64,000 nt of DNA from Erwinia_E haradaeae_E (GTDB lineage: Bacteria > Pseudomonadota > Gammaproteobacteria > Enterobacterales > Enterobacteriaceae): NCBI RefSeq assembly GCF_900699015.1, contig NZ_LR217737.1, positions 806,001-870,000 on the forward strand. The letters run 5' to 3'. Of this stretch, positions 10,592 to 20,673 are shown piece by piece. Every line of letters begins with the position of its first letter. Positions within the stretch are counted from its first letter, which is position 1. A program made the position numbers and the translations under genes. The notes under the pieces were generated by a model. It did no database searches, was not told where the DNA came from, and saw only the letters and a program-made list of their open reading frames with translations.

Positions 10592-11815
10592 TTACAACCG
10601 TTTACTCATCACTAATGTAGCATTCGTACCACCAAACCCAAAACTATTAGACATAACAGTATTAAGCTCTCTTTTAGAAGGAACAGTTACAATATCCATC
10701 CCATCCGCAGCAGGATCTAATCTATCAATATTAATACTAGGTGCAACAAAACCATGTTCTAACATCAAAATCGAATAAATTACCTCCTGTACACCTGCTG
10801 CACCAAGCGCATGACCAGTCATAGCCTTTGTAGCTGATATTGCCGGATATTGTTCTCGAAAAACAGTCCGAATTGCACATAATTCTTTTAGATCACCTAT
10901 TAGCGTTGACGTGCCATGAGTATTCAGATAATCAATTGGCATATCTATCCCTTGCATAGCCATACGCATACAACGAGTAGCCCCCTCTCCTGAAGGGGCT
11001 ACCATATCCACTCCATCAGAAGTCGCACCATAACCAACAATTTCAGCATAGATATGGGCTCCTCTTCCTATTGCATGACCCAATTCTTCCACTACTATTA
11101 TACCTCCACCACCAGCAATCACAAATCCATCACGACTAAGATCATAGGTGCGCGAAGCTTTCTCTGGAAAGTCATTATATTTAGTTGATAATGCACCCAT
11201 CGCATCAAATTCACAAGACATTTCCCAACATAACTCTTCTCCACCACCAGCAAATACAACATCCTGTTTACCTAACTGAATCTGCTCTACAGCATTACCG
11301 ATACAATGCGCTGATGTTGCACAAGCAGAACTAATAGAATAATTGACACCATAAATTTTAAAAGGGGTAGCCAAGCATGCTGAAACACCAGATGCCATTG
11401 CCTTAGTAACCATATAAGGACCCACACCTCGTAAACCCTTCGCTCGCATTCCATCAACACTAGCTACCTGATGAAATGGGGAGCCACCACCTGATCCAGC
11501 TACTAATCCGACGCGGGGATTATTCTGATATTGTTTATCAGTGAGACCAGAGTCTTTTATAGCTTCTTGCATGGAAAGAAACGCATAGATAGATGCATCG
11601 CTCATAAAACGCAATATTTTACGCTCAATACGCGCTGAGATATCATTTTTAGATAGCTTAATATTTCCCCAGACATGGCTACGCATACCAGAATCTTTCA
11701 GTTCCTGAGAAAAGGTAATCCCACTACGTCCAGTACGTAAGGATGCTAGCACTTCTTCTTGGTTATTGCCAATACTAGAAATAATTCCCAAGCCAGTAAC
11801 CACAGCACGTTTCAT
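10592..11815 (-). CDS. fabB: 3-oxoacyl-[ACP] synthase I
   Basis: FabB condenses acyl-ACP with malonyl-ACP during fatty acid elongation, and in gammaproteobacteria it is the synthase needed for unsaturated chains. 407 residues (E. coli 406). The thiolase-fold Cys-His-His triad is intact: Cys165 in SSACATSAH, the histidine of NTHGTST and that of MTGHALGAAG. The glycine-rich SFGFGGTNATLVM end is also present. FabF, which normally follows acpP, is absent from its usual place, so FabB may be the only elongating synthase; the rest of the genome would have to confirm this. The start gives MKRAVVTGLG, in register with E. coli. It stands alone with more than 1 kb of spacer on each side. Confidence 0.97.
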   Translation of the reverse strand: MKRAVVTGLGIISSIGNNQEEVLASLRTGRSGITFSQELKDSGMRSHVWGNIKLSKNDISARIERKILRFMSDASIYAFLSMQEAIKDSGLTDKQYQNNPRVGLVAGSGGGSPFHQVASVDGMRAKGLRGVGPYMVTKAMASGVSACLATPFKIYGVNYSISSACATSAHCIGNAVEQIQLGKQDVVFAGGGEELCWEMSCEFDAMGALSTKYNDFPEKASRTYDLSRDGFVIAGGGGIIVVEELGHAIGRGAHIYAEIVGYGATSDGVDMVAPSGEGATRCMRMAMQGIDMPIDYLNTHGTSTLIGDLKELCAIRTVFREQYPAISATKAMTGHALGAAGVQEVIYSILMLEHGFVAPSINIDRLDPAADGMDIVTVPSKRELNTVMSNSFGFGGTNATLVMSKRL

Positions 11816-12865
11816 TAAATACCTCTTTCAGTTCTTCTATTAAAATTCAAGTCCACTTTACCCTACAGATCTATAATCAAATAAGTCTGATTAGAATATT
11901 TCTAATTTAAATTTAAATAAATTTCATTCGCTTGATTATTCGTAAAATAAATTCAAAAATAATAATATATATCTATAAGGTAAAGTCATTTACTGAAATA
12001 ACACAGTTATTCTAAGTAAAATAACTCATACCGATCATTTAATTAGTCCTGTAATATACGATATATCTAAGAATAGGAATAGATAATGGTTGATAACTTA
12101 AGATCATAGTGAACAAAATAAAATCACTACAAAAACAACTTATAGATAAGGTTAATCTAGAAGAAGCTCAATATAACACAAATCATAACCAGGAATCTTG
12201 TTTCTAATTCTAAATATTTTTTTCTCTTCTAATTTAAACTGGGTTGCCATTAATAAATCATATGTATCTATTCAATTATTTCTGTTATCAAAACCATAAA
12301 AATCTGAACATCAGTATAAGAACTTTTAAACTTAGTAAACCTGTTAAGCCACTTTTTATCTATCAAGGAACAATAATATATCACATACTTATCCTGCATG
12401 TATTTTTCATAGAAAACAATTAAATTATTTAAAACTGAATCGTAAAATCACTGCAAAACTGTAGTCACTTAAAATTAAAGTAAAATACGCATGTTATGTA
12501 TTTAGACTATTCCTCAACTGATGAAAAGCTAGCACCATACAATTAATTATATAACCTATATTTATTTTAAAATATATATATATTTAAATACTTTAGATAG
12601 ATCTACAATAAAAATATAATATTACGATATCTAGTATGATATGAAAAATCAAAGTCCATCACGAACTTATTAGTAAAAACAAATCTACTCACATCTAACA
12701 CATTAAATAATACTAATTTATCTTAAATAACCATCTTTCTTAAAATAAAATCATAAAAGCATTAATCCATAAATCTATATATCTTGATATAAATCTAATT
12801 TGATAGATTCAAATTAATATAACAATATTAATGACAATTCATTATAAAACCTATATACTTCTTTT
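11816..12865. other. Gene-free spacer, fabB to rnpB (divergent)
   Basis: About 1 kb between two divergent transcription units. The right end carries the rnpB promoter (12831-12859). No fabB promoter could be picked out with confidence, and no gene remnant is recognisable. Confidence 0.65.
12831..12859 (+). promoter_or_regulatory. Promoter of rnpB
   Basis: A -35 box ATGACA (12831-12836) and a -10 box TATACT (12854-12859) are separated by exactly 17 bases. The first base of the mature RNase P RNA, 12866, lies seven bases after the -10, a standard start distance. The fit of spacing and position makes this the best-supported promoter in the window. Confidence 0.75.
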
Positions 12866-13242
12866 GAAGCTGACTAGACAGTCGCCGTCTTATTATAATC
12901 CAACTTATAAGAATAAGAGGGAGGAAAGTCCGGGCTCCATAGGGTAGGGTGCCAGGTAACACCTGGGTAGCGTAAGCTAACGACTAGTGCAACAGAAAGC
13001 ATACCGCCGACAATCGTTATAACATTAGGATTATAGGCAAGGGTGAAAAGGTGTGGTAAGAGCACACCGCGCGACTGGCAACAGATTGCGGCATGGTAAA
13101 CTCCACTCGGAGCAAAGCCAAATAGGAGTTCACTAATACGACCCGTACAGAACTCGGGTAGGCTGCTTGAGCTAGTAAGCGATTGCTAGTCTAGATAAAT
13201 GACTGTCCTCGACAGAACCCGGCTTATAAGTCAGCTTCACAA
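12866..13242 (+). ncRNA. rnpB: RNase P catalytic RNA (M1 RNA, bacterial type A)
   Basis: This RNA is the catalytic subunit that removes 5' leaders from tRNA precursors. The stretch aligns end to end with E. coli M1 RNA and has the same length by my count, 377 nucleotides. Visible landmarks are the near-invariant GAGGAAAGTCCGGGCTCC and GGGTGCCAGGTAAC blocks, GGGTGAAAAGG, CCGCGCG, and the universal ACAGAACCCGGCTTA near the 3' end. The P1 helix is perfect: GAAGCTGACT at 12866-12875 pairs with AGTCAGCTTC at 13229-13238. The CCA-binding GGU of L15 falls at position 292, as in E. coli. Only variable helices have drifted toward A and T. ORFs across it are spurious. Its protein partner rnpA is not in this window. 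Confidence 0.98.
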
Positions 13243-14139
13243 ATCAATGACATTACTATTAAAAAATAGTACATTTAAATCATCTTATTCCTTACTCCAA
13301 ATCACTTTTATTTTTATAAACTACCTTTAATATCTAAAAAATAAACAAAAAATAATCTTCTGCTTCTATAAAAAATGTAAAAATATATATAACAAAATAT
13401 GGTTTATTAATTTATAAAGTCAACAAATATATTGAATTTAATTTTTATATTTTAAATTCAATATCCTTCTTCAGTATAGAAAAGAAATCAGTACCTTAAC
13501 TTTCTCTCTTCAATCAATAATAAAATTATTCAATATATCACTATATCTTACTGCATTCAGAAGTATTTACTTAATTGTTTGAAGCAAGACCAATCTTATA
13601 GGATATATCGTTATGAAGTATCAGAGAATCACCACTTGTTTTCTCTACAAAAACTTAGAAAAATCTCAAAAACATTTCTTTCAAATCTCGTAGTTCTCTG
13701 CTTTAATGCATTTATAATAAAAATTAATGCTAATATATTTATATAAATCTTATAATGGCTGTATCCAAATCTGATAACTAAGCCCAAACTGTTATAAATC
13801 ACATAGATACAATATTTATTAATGTTTTATAAAAAACTCATACATTATATTAAGATTCAATCTTAAATATGGTGATCATACTACAAATACTTAAATTAAT
13901 TAGAAATTATAATACAAATATGTAACGATATACACAATATAAGAAATTTATATTATTTAATTAACTCACTTTTTCAATACAATCCTTCTAATTATAGATT
14001 ATATCAAAAAAATTTTATATGAAACTAGTAATTCAAAGCAAATTACGAACATCTTTAAATGCATATTTAAGTCATGATAACTCTTCTTAAAAGAAGAAAT
14101 ACAAAAAGACTATTTTTAAGTAATCTTATTGAGGTAAAC
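13243..14139. other. Gene-free spacer, rnpB to fabV
   Basis: About 900 AT-rich bases. A weak hairpin, TACTATT/AATAGTA at 13254-13271 just past rnpB, may be a degenerated terminator. An in-frame TTG and ATG-free stretch continues the fabV frame back to 14074, but homology places the fabV start at 14140. Nothing else is recognisable. Confidence 0.6.
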
Positions 14140-15339
14140 ATGATTATTCAACCACGAACTCGAGGCTTTATTTGTGTTACTTCTCATCCAGTAGGTTGTA
14201 AATATAATGTAGAAAAGCAAATACAGTATGTTAAGAACCAAGGAACGATTTTATCTGGACCTAAAAAAGTACTAATCATTGGCGCTTCATCAGGTTATGG
14301 ATTGGCGATCCGTATTGCTTCTGCTTTTGGCTATGGTGCCAGTACGTTAGGTGTATTTTTTGAACGTTCAGGAGAAAAAAATAAATCAGCAAGTGCTGGT
14401 TGGTACAACTCTGCTGCATTCACAGAGCTAGCAATATCATCCGGTTTATATGCAAAGAATATTAACGGCGATGCCTATTCCGATTCCCTGAAAAAGAAAA
14501 CTATTGAAGTCATTAAAAGAGATCTAGGAAAAGTTGACCTTGTCATATACAGTCTCGCTTCTTCACATTGCAACCACCCAAAAACTGGACAAACATGTCG
14601 TGCTGTATTGAAACCCATAGGTAAATCTATAATAACACGAACGTTAAATACTAAAACAGAAAAAATTTTCAATATCTTATTAGAATCTGCATCACAAGAA
14701 GAGATTAATAACACAGTAACTGTTATGGGAGGACAAAACTGGCAAAGATGGATTGATGTCTTGCTTGAAGCTAATGTGCTATCAAAAGAGGCAAAAACTA
14801 CAGCCTTTAGTTATCTTGGCGAAAAGATTACACACGATATTTACTGGAATGGATCAATCGGTGCAGCAAAAAAAGATCTAGAAAAACGAGCGCTTAATAT
14901 ACGGAATATTCTTAGGACTAATCATGACGGTGATGCTCGTGTTGCAGTTCTAAAGGCTGTAGTCACTCAAGCAAGCTCCGCTATTCCCATGATGCCATTA
15001 TATTTATCACTTTTATTTAAAGTCATGAAAGAAAAAGGTACACATGAAGACTGTATTGAACAAGCATACTGTCTTTTGAAAGATAACCTATACAATTCCT
15101 CGCCCCTCTTAGATGAGGCGGGTCGATTTCGAACAGACTATAAAGAATTAAATCCTGATGTTCAAAACACTATTTCTAAACGATGGAAAGCTATCACTAA
15201 TGAGAATCTTCATGAATTAACTGATCTTGTTGGATACCAAAATTCTTTTATACGCCTATTTGGATTTGGGTTACCTGATATTAACTATGCGGACGACGTA
15301 GACGCAGGTATAACAATTAAAAATCTGATTGACATTTAA
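14140..15339 (+). CDS. fabV: Enoyl-[ACP] reductase, FabV type
   Basis: FabV reduces the trans-2-enoyl-ACP double bond with NADH, the last step of each fatty acid elongation cycle. It replaces the better known FabI and is the triclosan-tolerant type. The frame is open from 14074, but ATG 14140 has GAGG at 14131-14134 before it and gives MIIQPRTRGF, the family N-terminus, for a 399-residue product. The dinucleotide-binding GASSGYG is at 48-54. The catalytic pair Tyr235 and Lys244 (Y-X8-K, in YWNGSIGAAK) is intact, as are SSAIPMMPLYLSLLFKVMK and the C-terminal RLFGFG region. It stands alone. FabV occurs in Yersinia, Vibrio, Pseudomonas and some other groups, which gives a hint to ancestry. Confidence 0.96.
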   Translation: MIIQPRTRGFICVTSHPVGCKYNVEKQIQYVKNQGTILSGPKKVLIIGASSGYGLAIRIASAFGYGASTLGVFFERSGEKNKSASAGWYNSAAFTELAISSGLYAKNINGDAYSDSLKKKTIEVIKRDLGKVDLVIYSLASSHCNHPKTGQTCRAVLKPIGKSIITRTLNTKTEKIFNILLESASQEEINNTVTVMGGQNWQRWIDVLLEANVLSKEAKTTAFSYLGEKITHDIYWNGSIGAAKKDLEKRALNIRNILRTNHDGDARVAVLKAVVTQASSAIPMMPLYLSLLFKVMKEKGTHEDCIEQAYCLLKDNLYNSSPLLDEAGRFRTDYKELNPDVQNTISKRWKAITNENLHELTDLVGYQNSFIRLFGFGLPDINYADDVDAGITIKNLIDI

Positions 15340-16053
15340 TTAATTCTAAATAAAATAAAAAATAATTCTTTTGATCTATTAAAAATAAGATTTTTAATAA
15401 AATTTTCTCAATCTATTGACATTTTAAAAAATAAAAAAATCACTATTTTCATATCAACAATCTTATTGTATCTAAAATTTGTATCAATATATTACTAATT
15501 ATCTTTTTAAATAGATAAAATTATTAGAAATCCAGATTAAATATACTCCATAAGATATATATAAAAAATTATGCAAAAAATATCCAAAAATATTTATCAA
15601 ACACATTACAGACAGCATTCAATACAAACAATTAAATAATTAAATAAATGATTTTTATACATTTTATTATTCTGTGTTTTATAAAAATGATTTTTTTACT
15701 CATCACTATGATCATCTAAACATTTTATAGAGTAAAAGGATACTTTATTAAAAGTAATAATTAAAGAAACAAGATCAGATTCTTCTTAAATAGAAGACCG
15801 CTGCTTATTAAATCGATAAAACTAACGCTACTTTAAAAAAATAAAGTAACCAAATACCCTCCATTCATGTGATTATTAGAATATAATTAATACTATTAAT
15901 GAAAAAATTTCATATATCCCTATCTAATCTAACAATAGATACATGCTATAAGAATATAATAAATATGATATAGTGATTATATCAAATACTTTAAGTTAAA
16001 ACATTATTCCTATAATTTTCTTCAATTTATTATACAACAACTAAAGGGTTGAT
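15340..16053. other. Gene-free spacer, fabV to ndk
   Basis: 714 AT-rich bases with no recognisable gene. A TACTTTA/TAAAGTA hairpin with an A-rich loop lies near 15832-15850; it is of a kind expected by chance here. Confidence 0.6.
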
Positions 16054-16485
16054 ATGACTATTGAGCAAACCTTATCTATTATAAAACCAAACGCTATAAA
16101 AAAAAATATTATTGGTGCTATTTTTAATAGATTTGAATCTGCAGGATTCAGTATTATTGCTAATAAAATGCAACTTTTATCCGAAAAACAAGCTACAGAC
16201 TTCTATAAAGAACATATTGAAAAATTATTTTTTAGCAACTTAATTACATTTATGACTTCTGGACCCGTTATTCTCTCTATATTAGAAGGACATCACGCCA
16301 TACAACGACATCGCGATTTAATGGGAGACACAAACCCATCTAAGGCTCTTACAGGAACTATTCGATCTGATTATTCGAATAGCTTAACTGAAAACACCAC
16401 ACATGGCTCTGATTCAGCTACATCTGCAAAACGTGAAATTGCTTTCTTCTTCAAGAAAGAAGAAATCTATCCTCGATATAGATAA
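16054..16485 (+). CDS. ndk: Nucleoside diphosphate kinase
   Basis: Ndk exchanges the terminal phosphate between nucleoside tri- and diphosphates, balancing NTP and dNTP pools. 143 residues, equal to E. coli. The active site is complete: SIIKPNA near Lys11, the RHRDLMGDTNP stretch, and the phosphorylated His117 within NTTHGSDS. One odd change is KLFF where nearly all relatives have KPFF at 57-60. The start ATG at 16054 follows AAAGGG by a normal distance. In E. coli ndk lies next to rlmN; the order ndk-rlmN-rodZ-ispG-hisS is kept here although spacers have grown to about 1 kb. Confidence 0.97.
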   Translation: MTIEQTLSIIKPNAIKKNIIGAIFNRFESAGFSIIANKMQLLSEKQATDFYKEHIEKLFFSNLITFMTSGPVILSILEGHHAIQRHRDLMGDTNPSKALTGTIRSDYSNSLTENTTHGSDSATSAKREIAFFFKKEEIYPRYR

Positions 16486-17630
16486 TTAAGTGCCTAAATT
16501 CAAAAATAATATTTATTATTAGATTAATCTTCATATACAATTCTAATTTGACTAAAAATATAAGATTAATCTATTTCCAATATGGATATCAACATTATAA
16601 CTCTCAATATCCATATATAGAAGCCAATGATCATACTATAATAATAAAATTATTATCATAATTATCATATCGTTTATTATACATTAAAGATTAAACATCA
16701 AAGTTTATAAAAAATAACGTATATCACATTCTCTACTAGAATGATTTTTAAATACTGATCGTAATGATAATCTCACTAAATCTTTAATACAATAATCTCT
16801 ATCTATGCATATAGCTATTTATATATTGGAACATTAAATGAAACTATATCCTATCTATGCTAATATTTTAGTTCCTATATATAATATTAAAAATTAATTC
16901 TTTTCTCTACAAAAAACTTTCTTTAAAAGAAAGGAATTAGTAAATTATTTGTCAAAAGGTTATTGCATCTTGCATTTGACATATCTACTTTCATAACGCT
17001 ACTCTACATTTTAGATATGTATTAATACCTAGACAAACATATAGCATCATATCTTCTAATGGTGAAATAGAATGTCATTCTGTATTAAGAATGCACTATA
17101 GCACTACAATCATAGTATACTTATAATGAATAATTCTAATCAAAAACTTCAATCTTATAGATTGATCACCACATTAAATCTAACAATATCTCATAGATCT
17201 AATTGAAATCAATTATTATTTTATGAGATTCTTATCAGAATCGCATTACGTGGAAAAACCATCTTACTAACAATTGTAATCTTAAAAGATATATTACTTT
17301 TTTAGCTTCTAAATAAAACAGTATCTGTTTCAAAAATGATCAATACTGTATAAATTTGAATAAAGAAATCAATTTCATCAAGTAATAAAAAGATTGTAAA
17401 ATCTATCATAAATCCAAGCTAATCTATTCTATAACATATAGAACTCAAGTAGATAATTCTAATAGCATAAAGAAAACTTAAAAAACAAAATAACGTAAAA
17501 ATTGAAAACAAAATCAGAAAATAAAATTATTTAACGCTATTATACTAAAAAGATATTTACATGTACACTTAATCCTCAATTCCTTTTAGTTAAAAAAACA
17601 ACCAGAGAACACTTAATGTTAGAACTAAAC
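16486..17630. other. Gene-free spacer, ndk to rlmN
   Basis: About 1.1 kb without supportable features. A hairpin of CTTTC/GAAAG type lies near 16919-16935. In other enterobacteria genes such as pbpC lie near here, but I see no readable remnant. Confidence 0.6.
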
Positions 17631-18785
17631 ATGACATCCCCTTCATCTTCAGATGAAGTGCTTATTTCTCAACCAGAAAAAATAAATCTACTAAATCTAA
17701 ATCGTCAAAAAATACGAGAATTATTTTCTGATTTAAATGAAAAACCTTTTCATGCTGAACAAGTCATGAAATGGATCTATCATCACTTATGTAATAATTT
17801 TGATGACATGACTGACATCAATAAACCATTCCGTAATAAACTAAAATCTATTGCAAAAATTAGTGCGCCAAAAGTAAAAAAAACACAAAAATCTATAGAC
17901 GGTACTATTAAATGGACTATGGAAATCGGTAAACAACAAATTGAAACTGTCTATATTCCGGAAAAAGATCGCTCAACACTCTGCGTATCTTCACAGATTG
18001 GTTGCACTTTAGCATGTAAATTCTGTTCAACAGCACAACAAGGGTTTAACCGTAACCTACAAACTGCTGAAATTATTGGACAGGTATGGCGTGCTGCAAA
18101 AATCCTTGAAAAATATTCCATTACTAATCGACGTCTAATTACTAACATAGTCATGATGGGAATGGGCGAACCATTACTTAACCTAAATAATATTGTTCCA
18201 GCTATTGAGATTATGTTAGACGATTTTGGTTTTGGTTTGTCTAAAAGACGCGTTACTTTATCTACGTCTGGTATTGTTCCAGCTCTTGATAAGCTCATAG
18301 AGAAACTTGACATTGCATTAGCCATCTCTTTACATGCTCCAAATAATATAATACGTAACACAATCATGCCTATTAATAAAGAATATAATATTGAAGACAT
18401 ACTGGCATCAGTTAAGCGTTATATTAGTGTATCTCGAGCAAATCAAGGGCGAGTAACTATTGAATACGTTATGCTTAATGAAATTAATGATAGCAAAAAT
18501 AACGCACATCAACTAGCAGAGTTACTACGAGATACACCATGTAAAATTAACTTGATACCCTGGAACTCCTTTCCAGGTGCACCTTTTCATTGTAGTTCAC
18601 ATAGCCGCATTGATCGCTTTGCTAAAATATTAATAGACTACGGTTTTACTACAATTATTCGTAAAACTCGTGGTCATGATATTAATGCAGCCTGCGGACA
18701 ATTATCTGGACATGTAATTAACCGAAATAAACATATTATGTACAACAAAAAAATAAATGAAAAAATTAATATAAAAACAATATGA
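17631..18785 (+). CDS. rlmN: Dual-specificity 23S rRNA / tRNA m2A methyltransferase (radical SAM)
   Basis: RlmN methylates C2 of adenosine 2503 in 23S rRNA and of A37 in some tRNAs by radical S-adenosylmethionine chemistry. The frame begins at 17616, but the second ATG at 17631 gives 384 residues, as in E. coli, and places the 4Fe-4S cysteines of CTLACKFC at 125, 129 and 132, the E. coli numbers, with Cys118 also matching. The methyl-carrier cysteine is in AACGQL near 355. GMGEPLLN and STSGIVPAL are conserved. It needs an Fe-S cluster, so it could depend on the SUF genes in this window. Either ATG could be used; neither has a strong ribosome-binding site. Confidence 0.95.
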   Translation: MTSPSSSDEVLISQPEKINLLNLNRQKIRELFSDLNEKPFHAEQVMKWIYHHLCNNFDDMTDINKPFRNKLKSIAKISAPKVKKTQKSIDGTIKWTMEIGKQQIETVYIPEKDRSTLCVSSQIGCTLACKFCSTAQQGFNRNLQTAEIIGQVWRAAKILEKYSITNRRLITNIVMMGMGEPLLNLNNIVPAIEIMLDDFGFGLSKRRVTLSTSGIVPALDKLIEKLDIALAISLHAPNNIIRNTIMPINKEYNIEDILASVKRYISVSRANQGRVTIEYVMLNEINDSKNNAHQLAELLRDTPCKINLIPWNSFPGAPFHCSSHSRIDRFAKILIDYGFTTIIRKTRGHDINAACGQLSGHVINRNKHIMYNKKINEKINIKTI

Positions 18786-19727
18786 GATAATGTTTCTAAG
18801 ATCGTCTTTTATTCAATCTAACTATGTATACACTGCAATCTGCATCTAGCCTTTTATAAAATAAGGTATGATCTAATATAAATCATATAAAACTATCTAT
18901 AACATCATCTTATGATAAATCTTACATTATCTAGTATCATTTTTATTTATAAAAATAAATCAATCTTCCAGAACAAATCTTAGTATTAATATAATTTATG
19001 TGCAATCTCTAATCTTGTTCTTCAACATAAGAAAAGTATCACAATACAAATCAATCTACCGAACTATAATTGTCTATTTCTAACTTAATTATGATTAGAC
19101 TTTCTTTAAAATTGTATACCAGATACGAAATAACCACATTTTAATCAAAAAAAAGATTTTTCGATGCAGATTGTAAATAAATAAATATACAATATACAGT
19201 ACACTATAGTTAAAGTATAAAGATCTCTAAAAAAAACCATACTTAACCACTATAATTAAGTATAATAAATGAACACATCACATAAATAAAAATCTATTGA
19301 AAATAAGGAAAACTCAATCTAATACACTCAATTATAATAATAACAATCTATTCCCTCTGCATTAGTCTGATATGATATAGTATCATGATAACATGATATA
19401 AATTACAAAATTAAAATACTAGATGGCTCTTCAATGACAAAAATATAAATTTATATATCTCTAATAAACAATCTATACATAAAATGAGAAATTTTTACGT
19501 TACAATTTAATCCAGAGTAACAAACAGAATAGAAAATAGGACCAGTAGTAAGCAAATACTTAAACTTATACTTCCTGTGAGATTTTTATCAAAAACGTCC
19601 TATTTCTTTCAAAATATTTGGACAGATTATTTTCCTTCCTTTGGAAGGCATATTGTATTTTGGTATATAATTTTACAAGAAATTTAAAAAACTTTCACTA
19701 TCGATACAGCAGCGATATCTTTTTCTC
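18786..19727. other. Gene-free spacer where pilW would lie (rlmN to rodZ)
   Basis: 942 AT-rich bases. Enterobacteria usually carry pilW between rlmN and rodZ; no readable trace remains. A GC-containing hairpin, CCTTCC/GGAAGG with a TTT loop, sits at 19634-19648, about 80 bases upstream of rodZ, and is followed by TATATAAT-like sequence that could be a promoter. Confidence 0.6.
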
Positions 19728-20207
19728 ATGACTATTGAAGCTATTCCAGATAAATACCATATAACTTTAACAGGAGAGCGCCTACGGAATGCCCGTGAAA
19801 ATATGGGCTTAACACAGCAACATATTGCTGAGCGTCTCTGCCTAAGAGTATCTATTATTCGAGATATCGAAGATAATACCGTATCTTCTTCACTCGCATC
19901 AACTTTCCTTCGAGGCTACATCCGATCTTATGCCCGTCTAGTTGAAATTCCAGAAGAAGAACTTATTACTCTTATGGAACAACAAACACCAGTGAATGAT
20001 GCAAAAATAGAAAATATGAAAAGCTACTCTCTAGGACAAAAGAAAACAAAACGAGATAAATTATTAATACTTGTTACTTGGCTGATTCTGATTTTTATAA
20101 TGACTCTAACTATTATCTGGTGGTGGAAAAACTACACAACTACCCAGGACCATCTTATCTCTATTAAAAATTCACATACAGTTTTCACAGGAGAGAATTA
20201 TTCATGA
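19728..20207 (+). CDS. rodZ: Truncated cytoskeletal protein RodZ (cytoplasmic and membrane parts only)
   Basis: RodZ links the MreB filament to the wall-building machinery in rod-shaped cells. Here it has 159 residues, against 337 in E. coli. The N-terminal helix-turn-helix domain that binds MreB (about 15-85, with GERLRNARENMGLTQQ and STFLRGYIRSYARLV) is well conserved. A basic stretch (KKTKRDK) and one transmembrane helix (about 111-133) follow, then only some 26 periplasmic residues before a stop. The proline-rich linker and periplasmic beta domain are gone, and the 466 bases downstream show no remnant of them. In E. coli the periplasmic part is reported to be largely dispensable for rod shape, so a working short form is plausible. 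No good Shine-Dalgarno is visible. Confidence 0.9.
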   Translation: MTIEAIPDKYHITLTGERLRNARENMGLTQQHIAERLCLRVSIIRDIEDNTVSSSLASTFLRGYIRSYARLVEIPEEELITLMEQQTPVNDAKIENMKSYSLGQKKTKRDKLLILVTWLILIFIMTLTIIWWWKNYTTTQDHLISIKNSHTVFTGENYS

Positions 20208-20673
20208 TTTTTATGAGTTAATACCTACATCATTTTAGACTGCAATAATGGAGCGACATAAGATTGATTAATCTAAATGGATTTCAGAAAAATTTACTAT
20301 AAATCATAGTAAATTCAGAGAAGCATTCACCCAATCTTGTGTTTAATCTATAAAAATAACTCACTCTAATAAGTCAATTAAAAAATTACTATCTATTCTA
20401 TTCCTGCAGTCTACATAAACATCAATTCTAATCCATAGTATTACTATTCAAGATAGTATTAAATAGTACTATATGGTATATAATTCTAAACAATAGCTGA
20501 GCTCACTAAACAAATACACTATTATTGCTATATGCTTTTTGAGTTTTTGCTATCAATAAAAGATAAAGGTTAACTACAATTTAATTGTTAAGATTACACT
20601 AACTTATTCGTCTATTTTTCTTTTCACTCTACTTCTAGTTCTAAACTCATCCTTCGTACTAATGGAGAAAAAT
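20208..20673. other. Spacer, rodZ to ispG; includes an AT hairpin
   Basis: 466 bases that replace the lost 3' half of rodZ. A 10-bp AT inverted repeat (20291-20300 with 20306-20315) lies 84 bases after the rodZ stop and might act as a 3' end, but such repeats are expected by chance at this composition. No RodZ-like codons can be followed. Confidence 0.6.

Noticed and set aside
12874..13065. 63-codon ORF on the minus strand
   Set aside because: It lies entirely within the RNase P RNA gene on the opposite strand.
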